DNA of 38,991 nt from Akkermansia muciniphila (GCA_945861565.1 CAMAUY010000043.1:1-38991); one strand, 5' to 3'. Numbered from the stretch's first letter, positions 1 to 7,766 are shown. Notes: generated from the letters alone by a model not told the origin. Made by a program: numbers and translations.

Positions 1-181
1 AAAAGCGTTTGTTGCTCGTGCTCGGGTAGCGTAAAAGGCTCGGCCATGCCGGCAGTTAAATAAAGTCAGCGAGTTTTGTCCAGTTTTACATCGTCTTTTG
101 TTTCACCTGCCTCCTTAAAGTCAAAATCTTGAAACTGCCCTGGGCGGCAGGGCCATGACCTGACTCGGATGGGTCCAAACC

Positions 182-874
182 CTAAACATTGAAGAGATGC
201 ACCACCTCCGCCTCCGCGGCGACCCGTTCCTTCTCATCGTTGACGGTCAAATGTCGCCCCTCGTGCCGGTAGACCGACAACTGCCGGGTCGCAGTGAGAT
301 GGCTGAGATACCCGACCATGTCAAGATCCTCGCTCAGCAGAGCAAGAGCGGCGGGTTCGAGCAGCAAGAATCCAATGTTAAGCCAGTACGGAAGGAGAGG
401 CTTTTCCCGAAAGGCCGTCACTCGCCCCTGGGAGTCAAAATCGACAATCCCGAACGGACTGCGAAGCGGGTGCACCGTCACCGTGGCGGCGGTGCCCGCC
501 TCACGGTGGCGTGCTTGAAGAGCGGGAATACTCACGTTGGCAAGCGTGTCACCGTAGCACACCAAAGCGGGTCCCAGGCAGTGTTTGCGGGCATCCCGGA
601 TCCGGTCCGTAATCCCGGCATCTTCTCCGGAGTCCACCGTTCTGACCGGGCGGCGGGGCCGGACCTGCTGATCCAGGAATGATTCAATGGCCGCGGATTT
701 GTAGCCGGTGCACACCACGAAGTGTTGCAGCCCACCCGCTTCAAGTTGCTCGATCAGGTACTGGAGAATTGGGCGCCCTGCAAGTGGGACGAGCGGTTTC
801 GGGGAATGGTCGGTAAACGGCCTGAGCCGTTCACCCTTACCTCCGCAGAGCAGAATCGCGGTCAAATCGTGCAT
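182..874 (-). CDS. Sugar-phosphate nucleotidyltransferase family protein
   Basis: A 230-residue protein of the NTP_transferase (GT-A fold) family, which joins a sugar phosphate to an NTP to give an NDP-sugar for envelope polysaccharides. Near the N terminus (about residues 8-25) it carries the signature LCGGKGERLRPFT followed by PKPLVPLAGRPILQY. These hold the nucleotide-binding G-G-x-G-x-RLRP loop and the PKP lysine. CYGDTLANVS near residue 107 corresponds to the metal-binding aspartate region, and FREKP near 156 is the usual sugar-binding segment. Its length suits a catalytic domain without a C-terminal left-handed helix. The exact sugar and NTP cannot be read. It is encoded alone on the minus strand, and the next gene upstream is divergent. 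The ATG start lies directly before the family motif. Confidence 0.85.
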   Translation of the reverse strand: MHDLTAILLCGGKGERLRPFTDHSPKPLVPLAGRPILQYLIEQLEAGGLQHFVVCTGYKSAAIESFLDQQVRPRRPVRTVDSGEDAGITDRIRDARKHCLGPALVCYGDTLANVSIPALQARHREAGTAATVTVHPLRSPFGIVDFDSQGRVTAFREKPLLPYWLNIGFLLLEPAALALLSEDLDMVGYLSHLTATRQLSVYRHEGRHLTVNDEKERVAAEAEVVHLFNV

Positions 875-1109
875 CGAATTTTCCTAAAACGGAACGGCCA
901 AACGATTCCATCCAGAACGGCGAAGACAAGCCAATACGCTGACTGCGAGGATGGGAACAGCCTCCGACCACTCCCTCTTATTAGGGGGGCACCGACCCGG
1001 TAATGCTTGGTTCGAGCGAAGGATCAGAGACATTAAGCGTAAAAAGTAGTGATTTCCAGGAGCACTCCGGTAACACTCCGTGAGAGCACTCTTAAGCCCC
1101 GTACGTGTC

Positions 1110-1787
1110 ATGCGCATTTTAATTGCCGAAGATGAGCCTAAAGTAGCCGAACAGATGGCCCAGGGGTTGAAGTCGGAGGGCTACTCCGTGGATGTGGCGA
1201 ACGACGGCGATGAAGCCCAATGGCTCGCGGAGACTAACCCCTACGACATCATGGTGTTCGACGTCATGATGCCCGGAAAAGATGGCTTCACGGTCGTGCG
1301 GCACCTGCGGAAGAAGAATCTCGTCACCCCGGTGATTTTCGTAAGCGCCCGGGGCGAAATCGAGGACCGCGTACGCGGATTGGATGCCGGGGCGGACGAC
1401 TACCTGACCAAGCCGTTTTCTCTGACGGAGCTCCTGGCCCGGGTTCGCGCAGTGTTACGGCGTCAGCGGCCGAGCCCGGTGAATGTGCTTCGCGTCGGGG
1501 ATCTTGAGTTGGACCTCCTCAGTCGCAAAGCCCGGCGGACCAATGAGGAGATTGAACTCACCAATCGAGAGTATGCGCTGCTCGAATTCCTGATGGTCAG
1601 TTCGCCAAAGGCGGTCAGCAAGACAGCCATCGTCGAGCACGTCTGGGATCAGCACTTCGATTCCCAGACCAACGTTGTCAACGTTTACGTTAACTATCTG
1701 CGCAAAAAGATTGACCGGCCGGGCCTCAGGCCATTACTTCACACTGTACGCGGAGTCGGCTTTGCCCTCCGCGAAGAGGCGCCATGA
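1110..1787 (+). CDS. OmpR/PhoB-family response regulator
   Basis: A 225-residue two-component response regulator. The receiver domain (about 1-120) has the acidic pocket (D8, E9), the phospho-acceptor D51 in VFDVMMPGKDG, the switch residue in FVSARG and the conserved lysine in LTKPFS. The C-terminal winged-helix DNA-binding domain (about 125-222) has the typical LTNREYALLEFLM and VDVYVNYLRKKI-like elements (here NVVNVYVNYLRKKID). The ATG at 1110 is chosen because the protein then begins MRILIAEDE as in the family. A GTG at 1080 would add ten residues of no family similarity. The stop overlaps the start of the downstream kinase gene (ATGA, 4 bp), so the pair is co-transcribed and probably translationally coupled. 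Target genes are unknown. Confidence 0.95.
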   Translation: MRILIAEDEPKVAEQMAQGLKSEGYSVDVANDGDEAQWLAETNPYDIMVFDVMMPGKDGFTVVRHLRKKNLVTPVIFVSARGEIEDRVRGLDAGADDYLTKPFSLTELLARVRAVLRRQRPSPVNVLRVGDLELDLLSRKARRTNEEIELTNREYALLEFLMVSSPKAVSKTAIVEHVWDQHFDSQTNVVNVYVNYLRKKIDRPGLRPLLHTVRGVGFALREEAP

Positions 1788-2896
1788 GATCCCTCCGAAT
1801 CCGTCTGACGCTGTGGTTTGCCCTCAGCTTCCTGGCTGTAAGCATTCTTTTTATCCAGCTGTGCTACAGGCACTTGCGCATGGAACTGCTGCAAAAGTCG
1901 GCAGCAACGGAATCGAATTCCCCGGAGGACTGGTTCGTGCGGGGAAGTTATTCGGAGCAGGAAATCAGCGAGATCATGAATTCGCTGGTGACGGCGACAC
2001 TCACCTACGCGTTGCCGCTGCTTCTCGTTCTGCTGGTCCTGGGCTATTGGCTTGCCCGGAAATCACTGAGTCCCATCGATTTTCTGAACTCGCAACTGCA
2101 GGCCGTCGGCCCGCGAAACCTGGCACAACGGGTTCACCTCCCGGAGGCCGATGAGCAATTTCGCGATCTGACCCATCATTTGAATGAGATGTTGGCCCGG
2201 CTGCAGGGTTCGTTTGCCGAGATGAGCGAATACGCGGCGAAAGTGGCCCATGAACTCCGCACACCCTTGACGATCGTTCGCCTGAAACTGGAAACGTCCG
2301 AAGGAAGAATTGACCCCGAACTGGCCGAGGAGGTGCAGTCCGAACTTCAGCGCCTGACACACGTCATTGATCAGTCTCTGCTTATTGCCAAGGCCGAGCA
2401 GGGCCGTCTTCTCTGGATGCAGGACGTCCTGGATCTCAATGAGCTCGTGGGAGATATCGCCAGTGACTTTCGGATGCTCGCGGAGGAGGAAGGGAGGGAC
2501 TTTCAGCTTAGTGCCGAGCCGGGATGCATCACCGAAAGCGATCGCAAGCATTGCACCCAGATCCTGCACGCTCTCTTCACCAATGCGCATGTTCACGGGC
2601 AGGGTGATGTCCGGCTCCGCCTCGTCAAGCGGCGCGGGCGCGTCTGGCTGACTGTGCTCAATGCGGTGAAGGTGGGCGTTCGAGGTGCCAGCGAGCATCA
2701 CTTGGGTTTGGGACTTCGCGTCGTTCGCGCCCTCGTGGGATCCCAACTGGGAATTGAGTTTCGTCAGCACCACACACCGCGCTGGCACGCATCGTCGCTC
2801 TGTTTTCCCGCCGCGCCCGAGACTCGCTCCACGCCGGCACCTACTCCGCCCGAGGCTCGGCGCCAGGAGTTTTCGCCATTGCCGGCCACGAGCTAG
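1784..2896 (+). CDS. Sensor histidine kinase with degenerate D/G1 box
   Basis: A 370-residue membrane histidine kinase, partner of the upstream regulator (4-bp overlap). Transmembrane helices lie at about 9-27 and 69-90, with a short extracytoplasmic loop between them. A HAMP-like linker follows, then the dimerisation helix with H156 in KVAHELRTPLT. The ATPase domain has an N-box-like FTNAHVHGQG and a GLGLRVVRAL G2 box. The usual DxGxG motif is replaced by LNAVKVGVRG. The last 35 residues are proline-rich with no recognisable domain. Kinases with this LGLGLR layout but no canonical G1 box do occur, so it may still be active, but ATP binding is less certain than the histidine box. The stop codon sits in a CTAG shared with the convergent neighbour. 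Confidence 0.9.
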   Translation: MRSLRIRLTLWFALSFLAVSILFIQLCYRHLRMELLQKSAATESNSPEDWFVRGSYSEQEISEIMNSLVTATLTYALPLLLVLLVLGYWLARKSLSPIDFLNSQLQAVGPRNLAQRVHLPEADEQFRDLTHHLNEMLARLQGSFAEMSEYAAKVAHELRTPLTIVRLKLETSEGRIDPELAEEVQSELQRLTHVIDQSLLIAKAEQGRLLWMQDVLDLNELVGDIASDFRMLAEEEGRDFQLSAEPGCITESDRKHCTQILHALFTNAHVHGQGDVRLRLVKRRGRVWLTVLNAVKVGVRGASEHHLGLGLRVVRALVGSQLGIEFRQHHTPRWHASSLCFPAAPETRSTPAPTPPEARRQEFSPLPATS

Positions 2897-3498
2897 GTGA
2901 GTCGTCCGACGATCGCATCGAGCAGATCGGCGTACTCCTCAAATGCAGGGAATTGAGGAAACGCTTGCTTCACGTTCTCCGGTGCATGAAACAGAAAACC
3001 GTGGTCGGCCTGCTTCAACATCGCCGTATCGTTGTACGAATCGCCCGCCGCCAGCACCTGATAGTTCAATAATTGCAGAGCCCGTACGGACTGCCCCTTC
3101 TGGTCGGCCATCCGCAACGTGTATCCCGTGATCCGGTCATCCTTCACTGCCAGCCGGTGACAAAAAAGCGTGGGCCATTCCATCTGCCGAATGAGCGGCT
3201 GGGCGAATTGTTCAAACGTGTCGCTGAGAATGATCACCTGGCTTCGTGTCCGCAATGTTTGCAGAAAATCAACGGCCCCGGGCAGCGGCGGCAGAGTCGC
3301 GATAACCGCCTGGATATCCGATAAGCGGATATCGTGGCGATCGAGAATCTCAATCCGGTACCGCATCAGCTTGTCATAGTCCGGCTCGTCCCGGGTGGTG
3401 CGGGAGAGGTCCGCAATCCCCGTTTTCTCGGCGACGGCAATCCAGATTTCCGGGGTTAACACCCCTTCCATGTCCAACGTCACAATCGATTGTTTCAC
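2893..3498 (-). CDS. thrH: ThrH-type phosphoserine phosphatase / homoserine phosphotransferase
   Basis: A HAD-superfamily protein closely resembling Pseudomonas ThrH, which dephosphorylates phosphoserine and can pass the phosphate to homoserine. Family hallmarks are TLDMEGVLTPEIWIAVAEKTGI (catalytic aspartate, though the second position is E in DMEG, as in ThrH's DLEG), the long conserved TTRDxPDYDxLMxxRxxIL stretch, VIILSDTFEQFAQPL (motif II S/T), and VLAAGDSYNDTAML (motif III/IV acidic pair), ending in FHAPENV. The GTG at 3498 gives a start that aligns with the family N terminus. The frame stays open to a GTG at 3585 and an ATG at 3573, which would add up to 29 unaligned residues. No strong ribosome-binding site supports either choice. 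The gene is convergent with the kinase, and the stops share CTAG. Confidence 0.9.
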   Translation of the reverse strand: MKQSIVTLDMEGVLTPEIWIAVAEKTGIADLSRTTRDEPDYDKLMRYRIEILDRHDIRLSDIQAVIATLPPLPGAVDFLQTLRTRSQVIILSDTFEQFAQPLIRQMEWPTLFCHRLAVKDDRITGYTLRMADQKGQSVRALQLLNYQVLAAGDSYNDTAMLKQADHGFLFHAPENVKQAFPQFPAFEEYADLLDAIVGRLT

Positions 3499-3687
3499 AG
3501 GGATCGAGGGAAACACATCCACCGCTGGAAAGTCGATCCGAGTTCGACCGTTCGATCCCGAATCCAGGTCCATCCATTTTGGCACCTCGTCAAACGTTGC
3601 TCTTGTCGAATCGCTCCGAGACCCTTACATGTCTGCCGGTCGGCGTTGTCCCGAGGGCCGTAAGCGGGGCCGGCGAATGAGTAATGG

Positions 3688-3777
3688 GGAGGGGTGGCTG
3701 AGCGGTTGAAGGCACCTGACTCGAAATCAGGCGTACTCGCAAGGGTACCGGGGGTTCAAATCCCTCCCCCTCCGCCA
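3688..3777 (+). tRNA. tRNA-Ser (anticodon CGA)
   Basis: Class II tRNA with the acceptor stem GGAGGGG (3688-3694) pairing CCCCTCC (3767-3773), discriminator G and an encoded CCA (3775-3777). The anticodon stem CCTGA/TCAGG holds the loop CTCGAAA, anticodon CGA, reading UCG (Ser). The long variable arm forms GTACTC-GCAA-GGGTAC, a six-pair stem (one G-U) capped by a GNRA-type tetraloop. The T arm has GGGGG-TTCAAAT-CCCTC. A possible promoter lies upstream (TTGTCG about 3603, TTACAT about 3625, 16-nt spacer), but this is weak. Confidence 0.97.
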
Positions 3778-3996
3778 ATTGCCTGTTTGGGACCGGAGAC
3801 CTTCACCCTGTCTGCAACTACCCCCGACCGGGAAACCATCCGCCGCCTCAATGAAGAATTCCGTAACCTCCAGCGCAGCCTAATTTGTTCCCCGAATGCA
3901 TCGGATTACCCTACCAGCAACGGACATTGCGAAAGCTGAGCTTGAAAAGGGCTGTGGGGATACTGCCGACTAGTTTTGTCGCTTCCCCTCTTAATC
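3778..3996. other. Intergenic stretch downstream of tRNA-Ser
   Basis: This 219-bp stretch runs between the tRNA and the restriction-modification remnant. One frame reads a short helix-like peptide (TPDRETIRRLNEEFRNLQRSL) but it has no plausible start of its own and breaks soon after, so it may be debris of an older insertion. I see no direct repeat of the tRNA 3' end within the window that would mark an attachment site. Confidence 0.4.
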
Positions 3997-4264
3997 ATGC
4001 CCGCCCAAACCCGTTCCCAAATCGCCCGCTTCATCTGGAACATCTGCAATCTCCTCCGCGCCTTCGGCAAAGCCACCCCGAAAAAGCTCTTCCAAGACCG
4101 CAAGGCGTTCCTCACCGAACTGCGCACCCTCGACCGCGAGTGCGAGCGCGACGTGCGCCTGAGCGCCCAGGAACTCAAGGCCGCGCCCGCTGGAAGTCAT
4201 CGAGATCGACATCAAGCGCCTCGAAGACGACAACATGCAATCGCTCGATGAGGTCACGGCGTGA
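3997..4264 (+). pseudogene. Frameshifted remnant resembling a type I restriction-modification M subunit
   Basis: The first frame begins MPAQTRSQIARFIWNICNLLR, which resembles the N terminus of HsdM-type N-6 adenine methyltransferases (typically ...QIAxFIWxICDLLR...). It then runs straight into a charged segment, TPKKLFQDRKAFLTELRTLDRE, with no methyltransferase catalytic core (no NPPF/Y motif). Near 4177-4190 the sense reading moves to another frame, which continues RPLEVIEIDIKRLEDDNMQSLDEV and stops at 4262-4264. The picture is a gene that lost its middle and then took a single-base frameshift. The HsdM assignment rests on about 20 residues and is tentative. No hsdS or hsdR gene is nearby. 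The RAYT/REP locus begins immediately downstream. Confidence 0.5.
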
Positions 4265-4269
4265 ACGTT

Positions 4270-4355
4270 CGGTGTCCACGCTTCAGCGTGTCAGTTTGGT
4301 ATGCACGCTTTCGCGTGTCACCTATCACCCAAACACGCTGAAGCGTGGACACCGA
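4270..4355 (+). repeat. Upstream REP-like cluster flanking the RAYT gene
   Basis: Three hairpin units. Unit a (4270-4291) reads CGGTGTCCACGCTTCAGCGTGT with a CACGCT/AGCGTG stem. Unit b (4301-4318) is the degenerate CACGCTTTCGCGTG. Unit c (4331-4355) is unit a inverted (ACACGCTGAAGCGTGGACACCG). Units a and c therefore form a head-to-head pair, like a BIME/REPIN. Each carries a conserved GGTGTC head beside the palindrome, the arrangement RAYT transposases recognise in other bacteria. The cluster ends a few bases before the RAYT start codon. Confidence 0.85.
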
Positions 4356-4361
4356 ACCAAA

Positions 4362-4979
4362 ATGGGCCAACCCACCTACATCTGGCGCAAGCTGACTCCC
4401 ATGCAGCGGGAGGATCTCCTAGCTTGGCGCAAGCGGCAGGCCCTGCCGTGGCATCGTCCGCCCCACCGCGCGAGCGAGAAGACCCGCTACCACCTCACTG
4501 CCGCCTGTTTCGAGCACCGCCCTCACATCGGTCACAGCCGGGAGCGGATGGAATCATTCTGCGGCACATTGCTCGCCACGTTGGGGCAGTGCGCCGCCCA
4601 GATTCACGCCTGGTGCGTGCTGCCCAATCATTACCATGCCCTCATTGAAACCACGGTGATCCTGGACGTCCTGGCGGATCTGGGCCGGATGCACGGGCGG
4701 CTTTCGTTTGATTGGAACGGCGAGGAACAGACCCGCGGACGGCAGGTCTGGTGCGGCGCGGCGGAGCGCTACATGCGCAACGACCGCCATTTTTCGGTCA
4801 CCCTCAATTACGTCCACAACAACGCCGTGCATCACGGTTACGTCCAGCGTTGGCAGGACTGGCCCTATTCCAGCGCCGTCGAGTATCTGGCGCAAATGGG
4901 CCACGACGAGGCAGCGCGGATTTGGAGGGAATACCCGATTCTTGGTTACGGGAAAGGCTGGGACAATGCGGAATTATGA
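4362..4979 (+). CDS. REP-associated tyrosine transposase (RAYT, Y1/IS200-like HUH family)
   Basis: A 205-residue single-domain transposase of the Y1_Tnp fold. The HUH metal-binding motif is H90-Y-H92 in VLPNHYHALIE. The predicted nucleophile is Y150 in LNYVHNNAVHHGYV, followed by the usual WPYSSAVEY. RAYTs nick and rejoin single-stranded DNA at REP hairpins and are thought to spread these repeats. They usually occur singly with flanking REPs, exactly as here (units at 4270-4355 and 4985-5099). The ATG at 4362 is the first start after the upstream REP cluster. An open frame continues upstream through the repeats but has no family similarity. The intact reading frame and catalytic residues suggest a functional protein. 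Its host process is unknown. Confidence 0.93.
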   Translation: MGQPTYIWRKLTPMQREDLLAWRKRQALPWHRPPHRASEKTRYHLTAACFEHRPHIGHSRERMESFCGTLLATLGQCAAQIHAWCVLPNHYHALIETTVILDVLADLGRMHGRLSFDWNGEEQTRGRQVWCGAAERYMRNDRHFSVTLNYVHNNAVHHGYVQRWQDWPYSSAVEYLAQMGHDEAARIWREYPILGYGKGWDNAEL

Positions 4980-4984
4980 AGACG

Positions 4985-5099
4985 AACACGCTGAAGCGTG
5001 GACACCGAGCGGACACCCCGAAGGGTGGACACCAAACCGCTGTTCGGTGTCCACGCTTTAGCGTGTGCCTCGGAACCGGCTAAAGCCGGGACACCAAAC
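4985..5099 (+). repeat. Downstream REP-like cluster flanking the RAYT gene
   Basis: Four units follow the transposase stop. At 4985-5008 is ACACGCTGAAGCGTGGACAC. At 5010-5033 is a variant with the stem ACCCCGAAGGGT. At 5042-5066 is the inverted form GGTGTCCACGCTTTAGCGTG. At 5074-5099 is a variant with the stem CCGGCTAAAGCCGG and a GACACC tail. The stems change in compensating pairs while the GACACC/GGTGTC head stays fixed, which argues for conserved hairpin structure. The cluster lies in the gap between the convergent RAYT and propeller-protein genes. Confidence 0.85.
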
Positions 5100-5138
5100 G
5101 CCGCCGGGTTGCTTGTGGCAAACGTGTCACGCCGCATT

Positions 5139-7568
5139 TTACGGCAGAGAATTCAACGTATAGTGGAACGTGTCGTTCCGCAGTTCTTTGCCGTCCACGT
5201 TCTTCACGTCCAGCGCCCGAACTCGAATTACATGGCGCGGTTGATGTCCTGCGGTGCGCAGACGCACCGTCAGTCCATCGGCAGCCACGACCGCCTCCGT
5301 CACGTGCATGGGTGGGCCGGGGATTTTTTCGTCACGGTCCTTTTCCGGTGCGTTGTGTTTTCCGCTGTATCCGTAGGTGTATTGCAAAGCATCCCAATTG
5401 TCCGCGAGGCCGGCACTCGCGAAGTCCACCGGTTGCGTGAAAACGAGTTCAAAGCCGTCCGGACGCGCGTGAACTTCCCGGATCTCGAACGGCGTCTTTC
5501 CGGTGAAGCGCACGCGGTCGAGCGAGGAGGGTTGCGGCGCAATGCTCGTCCAATGGCCCATGCGCAAGCCGCCCACGTAGAGATTGCCATCGAGACCGAA
5601 GGCGAGCCGGTTTACGCCGGAGGCGAATCCTTTCAAGAAGGGAAAGACTGCGCCCTGCCACTCCCCGTTGACTTTCTCCAGTGCAACCCGGAACACACTC
5701 GCGTTTTGAAATTCACCGACCAGCATTTGTCCCCGGAATGGCCCGAAGCGGTCGTCCGTGATGGAGGCGATGCCGCTGGCGGAACGGACCCACGCATACG
5801 GAAACCACACCACAGGCGGTGTGAAGTTCGAGTCGCCATCAAACTGCGCGCGGGGAGCGGGCCGCGACGACGGGTGGCCGTAGAATTTTCCGGATTGCAA
5901 GTGATTCAACTTGTTCGCCGCGATCCAGTGCCCCTGGTTGTCCGTCATGAAGAGGTCGCCCGCATGCGTACCGAGGCCATTGGGCACGCGCAGGCCGGAG
6001 CAGAATGGCTCCGCCTGGCCAAGCGCGAAAGGGAAAGGCTCGCCGGCGGGCGAACCTTGAGCGCTCAACGTGGCTCGGGAAGTTTGGGGTGAAACGCGGA
6101 GGCACCAGCCCATGTATGGCACGTCGTAGATCGTACGATGCCCGGTAACCGCGACGTAGAGATTTCCCAGGGCATCGAGCGCAGGGCCGGTTGCAAACGA
6201 GTGATAGTTGCCCGTATAACCCCAGCCGTCGCTGAGACACTCGAACAGGTCGGCCTCGCCGTTGCTGTCGGTGTCAATGAGGCGCGTCAGTTCGCACTTC
6301 TGCACGACATGGACCTGTCCATCGAGGACCTTGAGACCGCCCGGTTCGTTCAGCCCGCGCGCGAATCGCCGCCACCGGGCCTGCGCGGGCGGGCCTTGGG
6401 CACCTTCGACGATCCATACCTCGCCCGAGTAGGTGCACACCGCCAGGTCTCCGTTCGGCAGGAAGTCCATGCCACCCACCAGCAGTTTGATATCCTTCGG
6501 CACAGAGAAATGCTCGATTCTAAACGCTTCGTCACCGGACAGTTTATCCACGAACGCAGGGTCGGGGAGAAGGATTGTTGGACGTTGAACGAAGGAGTCC
6601 CGCTCCGCGTTCGTGCGCGACAAGTAATCTGTTGGCTGGACCCGCGTTGAGACAAACGCATTCGACAACGCAACCGCTTCGGCCGGATCGGCGCACACCA
6701 CCATGCCAACTTCGAAAACTTGCCCTGCCGAACTCCGCGGGAGCGTGAGGACGACCTGCACCTGAGGGCCGGAGACGAAGTTAGTGACGACCACGCTGTA
6801 GGGCCCTTTGCCGTCGCGCTCACTTTCGACGCGCTCGACCTGCGCCGTTTCATCGCGGCGTGCGATAAGAGCATTTGCCGCAAGACCGCGCACGGCCACC
6901 AGGAGCAGGTCTTTTCCCCGCCGAATCGCCAGCGAGCCTCCGTCACCCGGGAGCGGGAAGATTTCTCCAGCACCGTGGAATGGAAAGAAACGAGCGGGGG
7001 CGGCGAGGGATGTGACTTGAACGCGGCGGACGACGACGTCCCGCGACAGTACCCGTTCCCGCCGGGGTGTCTCCTGCACCCGTACCGCTGCACCGTCGGT
7101 GGGGTCGAGTTCGTACCGAAAAGTGGTTAAACCGTCCAGGGTGCTTAACCCACGAAAGCGCGTGGTCACCATGGCGAAGTCGCCGCCGCTGGTGCGGGCG
7201 AGTTCCCAAGGTTGGCGGGGAAGGCTTCCCCAAAGCGGAGTGCCACTAAAATTACAGAGAAACCGGGTTGCGCTTCCGCTGAAGGGCGGGCCGAAAAGAT
7301 TCAACGGCGGGCCTTCCCAGACGGTGTGCGTGCGAAGGAGTTGTGCATCGAATGCCACGTGCAGGTTCGTCGCGAGGGAAACGACGATGCTGCGACTCGA
7401 CAGGCCCATCGGCGCACGCCGAAAGGGAATGTCCGACGGATCATGCCCAGCCATCACGCCGGACGCATTGGGGAGACTGGAGAGGGAGGGGGTCGCCGCT
7501 CCGGCAACGAGAACGACGATCGGGACGAGCAAAGCGAAGCCAATCGCGTGGCGCAACGAAGGGGTCAT
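5139..7568 (-). CDS. Secreted PVC-type beta-propeller protein (dehydrogenase-like, DUF6797-type N-terminal half)
   Basis: An 809-residue exported protein. A hydrophobic signal segment occupies about 6-26. Residues 45-330 form a beta-rich region resembling the N-terminal domain of large Planctomycetes/Verrucomicrobia secreted proteins. Residues 345-660 read as an NHL/sorbosone-dehydrogenase-like propeller (VGGMDFLPNGDLAVCTYSGEVW, DALGNLYVAVTGHR, SGLRVPNGLG, GDLFMTDNQGHW, SGVNRLAFGLDGNLYVGG). A C-terminal beta-sandwich (about 680-809) has FELVFTQPVDFASAG and VIRVRALDVKNVDGK. Unlike many relatives it has no CxxCH haem site. The natural substrate is unknown; relatives are presumed to act in the periplasm or at the surface on carbohydrates. 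The gene is monocistronic and its 3' end abuts the REP cluster. Confidence 0.75.
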   Translation of the reverse strand: MTPSLRHAIGFALLVPIVVLVAGAATPSLSSLPNASGVMAGHDPSDIPFRRAPMGLSSRSIVVSLATNLHVAFDAQLLRTHTVWEGPPLNLFGPPFSGSATRFLCNFSGTPLWGSLPRQPWELARTSGGDFAMVTTRFRGLSTLDGLTTFRYELDPTDGAAVRVQETPRRERVLSRDVVVRRVQVTSLAAPARFFPFHGAGEIFPLPGDGGSLAIRRGKDLLLVAVRGLAANALIARRDETAQVERVESERDGKGPYSVVVTNFVSGPQVQVVLTLPRSSAGQVFEVGMVVCADPAEAVALSNAFVSTRVQPTDYLSRTNAERDSFVQRPTILLPDPAFVDKLSGDEAFRIEHFSVPKDIKLLVGGMDFLPNGDLAVCTYSGEVWIVEGAQGPPAQARWRRFARGLNEPGGLKVLDGQVHVVQKCELTRLIDTDSNGEADLFECLSDGWGYTGNYHSFATGPALDALGNLYVAVTGHRTIYDVPYMGWCLRVSPQTSRATLSAQGSPAGEPFPFALGQAEPFCSGLRVPNGLGTHAGDLFMTDNQGHWIAANKLNHLQSGKFYGHPSSRPAPRAQFDGDSNFTPPVVWFPYAWVRSASGIASITDDRFGPFRGQMLVGEFQNASVFRVALEKVNGEWQGAVFPFLKGFASGVNRLAFGLDGNLYVGGLRMGHWTSIAPQPSSLDRVRFTGKTPFEIREVHARPDGFELVFTQPVDFASAGLADNWDALQYTYGYSGKHNAPEKDRDEKIPGPPMHVTEAVVAADGLTVRLRTAGHQPRHVIRVRALDVKNVDGKELRNDTFHYTLNSLP

Positions 7569-7766
7569 TGGAAAGGGCTGTTCATCGCTAGCTTTGCTTT
7601 GCTCGTTGGGATGGATCTACATCCCAATTTTCGATAGGCATCCCGGGATATGCGATAAAATTCCAACATGTCCCGATGGTATGTGTCGGTCCGCAGGGTG
7701 ATACTCGACGCTGCGGCGTCGCCGATGCGGGCGGCGGCGGCCATAGGGTTAAATAAGCGCCCCCAT
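7569..7766. other. Leader region of the propeller gene, with a hairpin
   Basis: This 198-bp gap between two minus-strand genes holds an 8-bp perfect hairpin, TTGGGATG-GATCTA-CATCCCAA (7606-7627), followed on the plus strand by four T. It also holds a 10-bp palindrome, ATCCCGGGAT (about 7640-7649). The hairpin lies in the 5' leader of the minus-strand propeller gene. On that strand it lacks a T tract, so it is not a terminator for the upstream mpl transcript. Confidence 0.4.

Noticed and set aside
884..1117. Minus-strand open frame of 77 codons between the first two genes
   Set aside because: No recognisable motif, no clear ribosome-binding site, and it overlaps the response-regulator start.
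3755..3777. tRNA 3' end as an att site of an integrated island
   Set aside because: No direct repeat of the tRNA 3' end was seen downstream and no integrase gene is present.
3885..4361. Open frame upstream of and in frame with the RAYT start, extending it by about 159 residues
   Set aside because: It runs through the restriction-modification remnant and the REP hairpins and shows no family similarity. The RAYT begins normally at the ATG at 4362.
4270..5099. Possible CRISPR array
   Set aside because: The repeats are palindromic, irregularly spaced, in both orientations, and no spacers of uniform length or cas genes are present. REP clusters explain them better.
4998..6092. Plus-strand open frame of 364 codons
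   Set aside because: It lies antisense to the propeller protein gene, has arginine-rich low-similarity content, and starts inside the REP cluster. It is a GC-rich shadow.
7606..7631. Hairpin TTGGGATG-GATCTA-CATCCCAA with TTTT as a terminator
   Set aside because: The T run is on the plus strand, but both neighbouring genes are on the minus strand, so there is no transcript for it to end.
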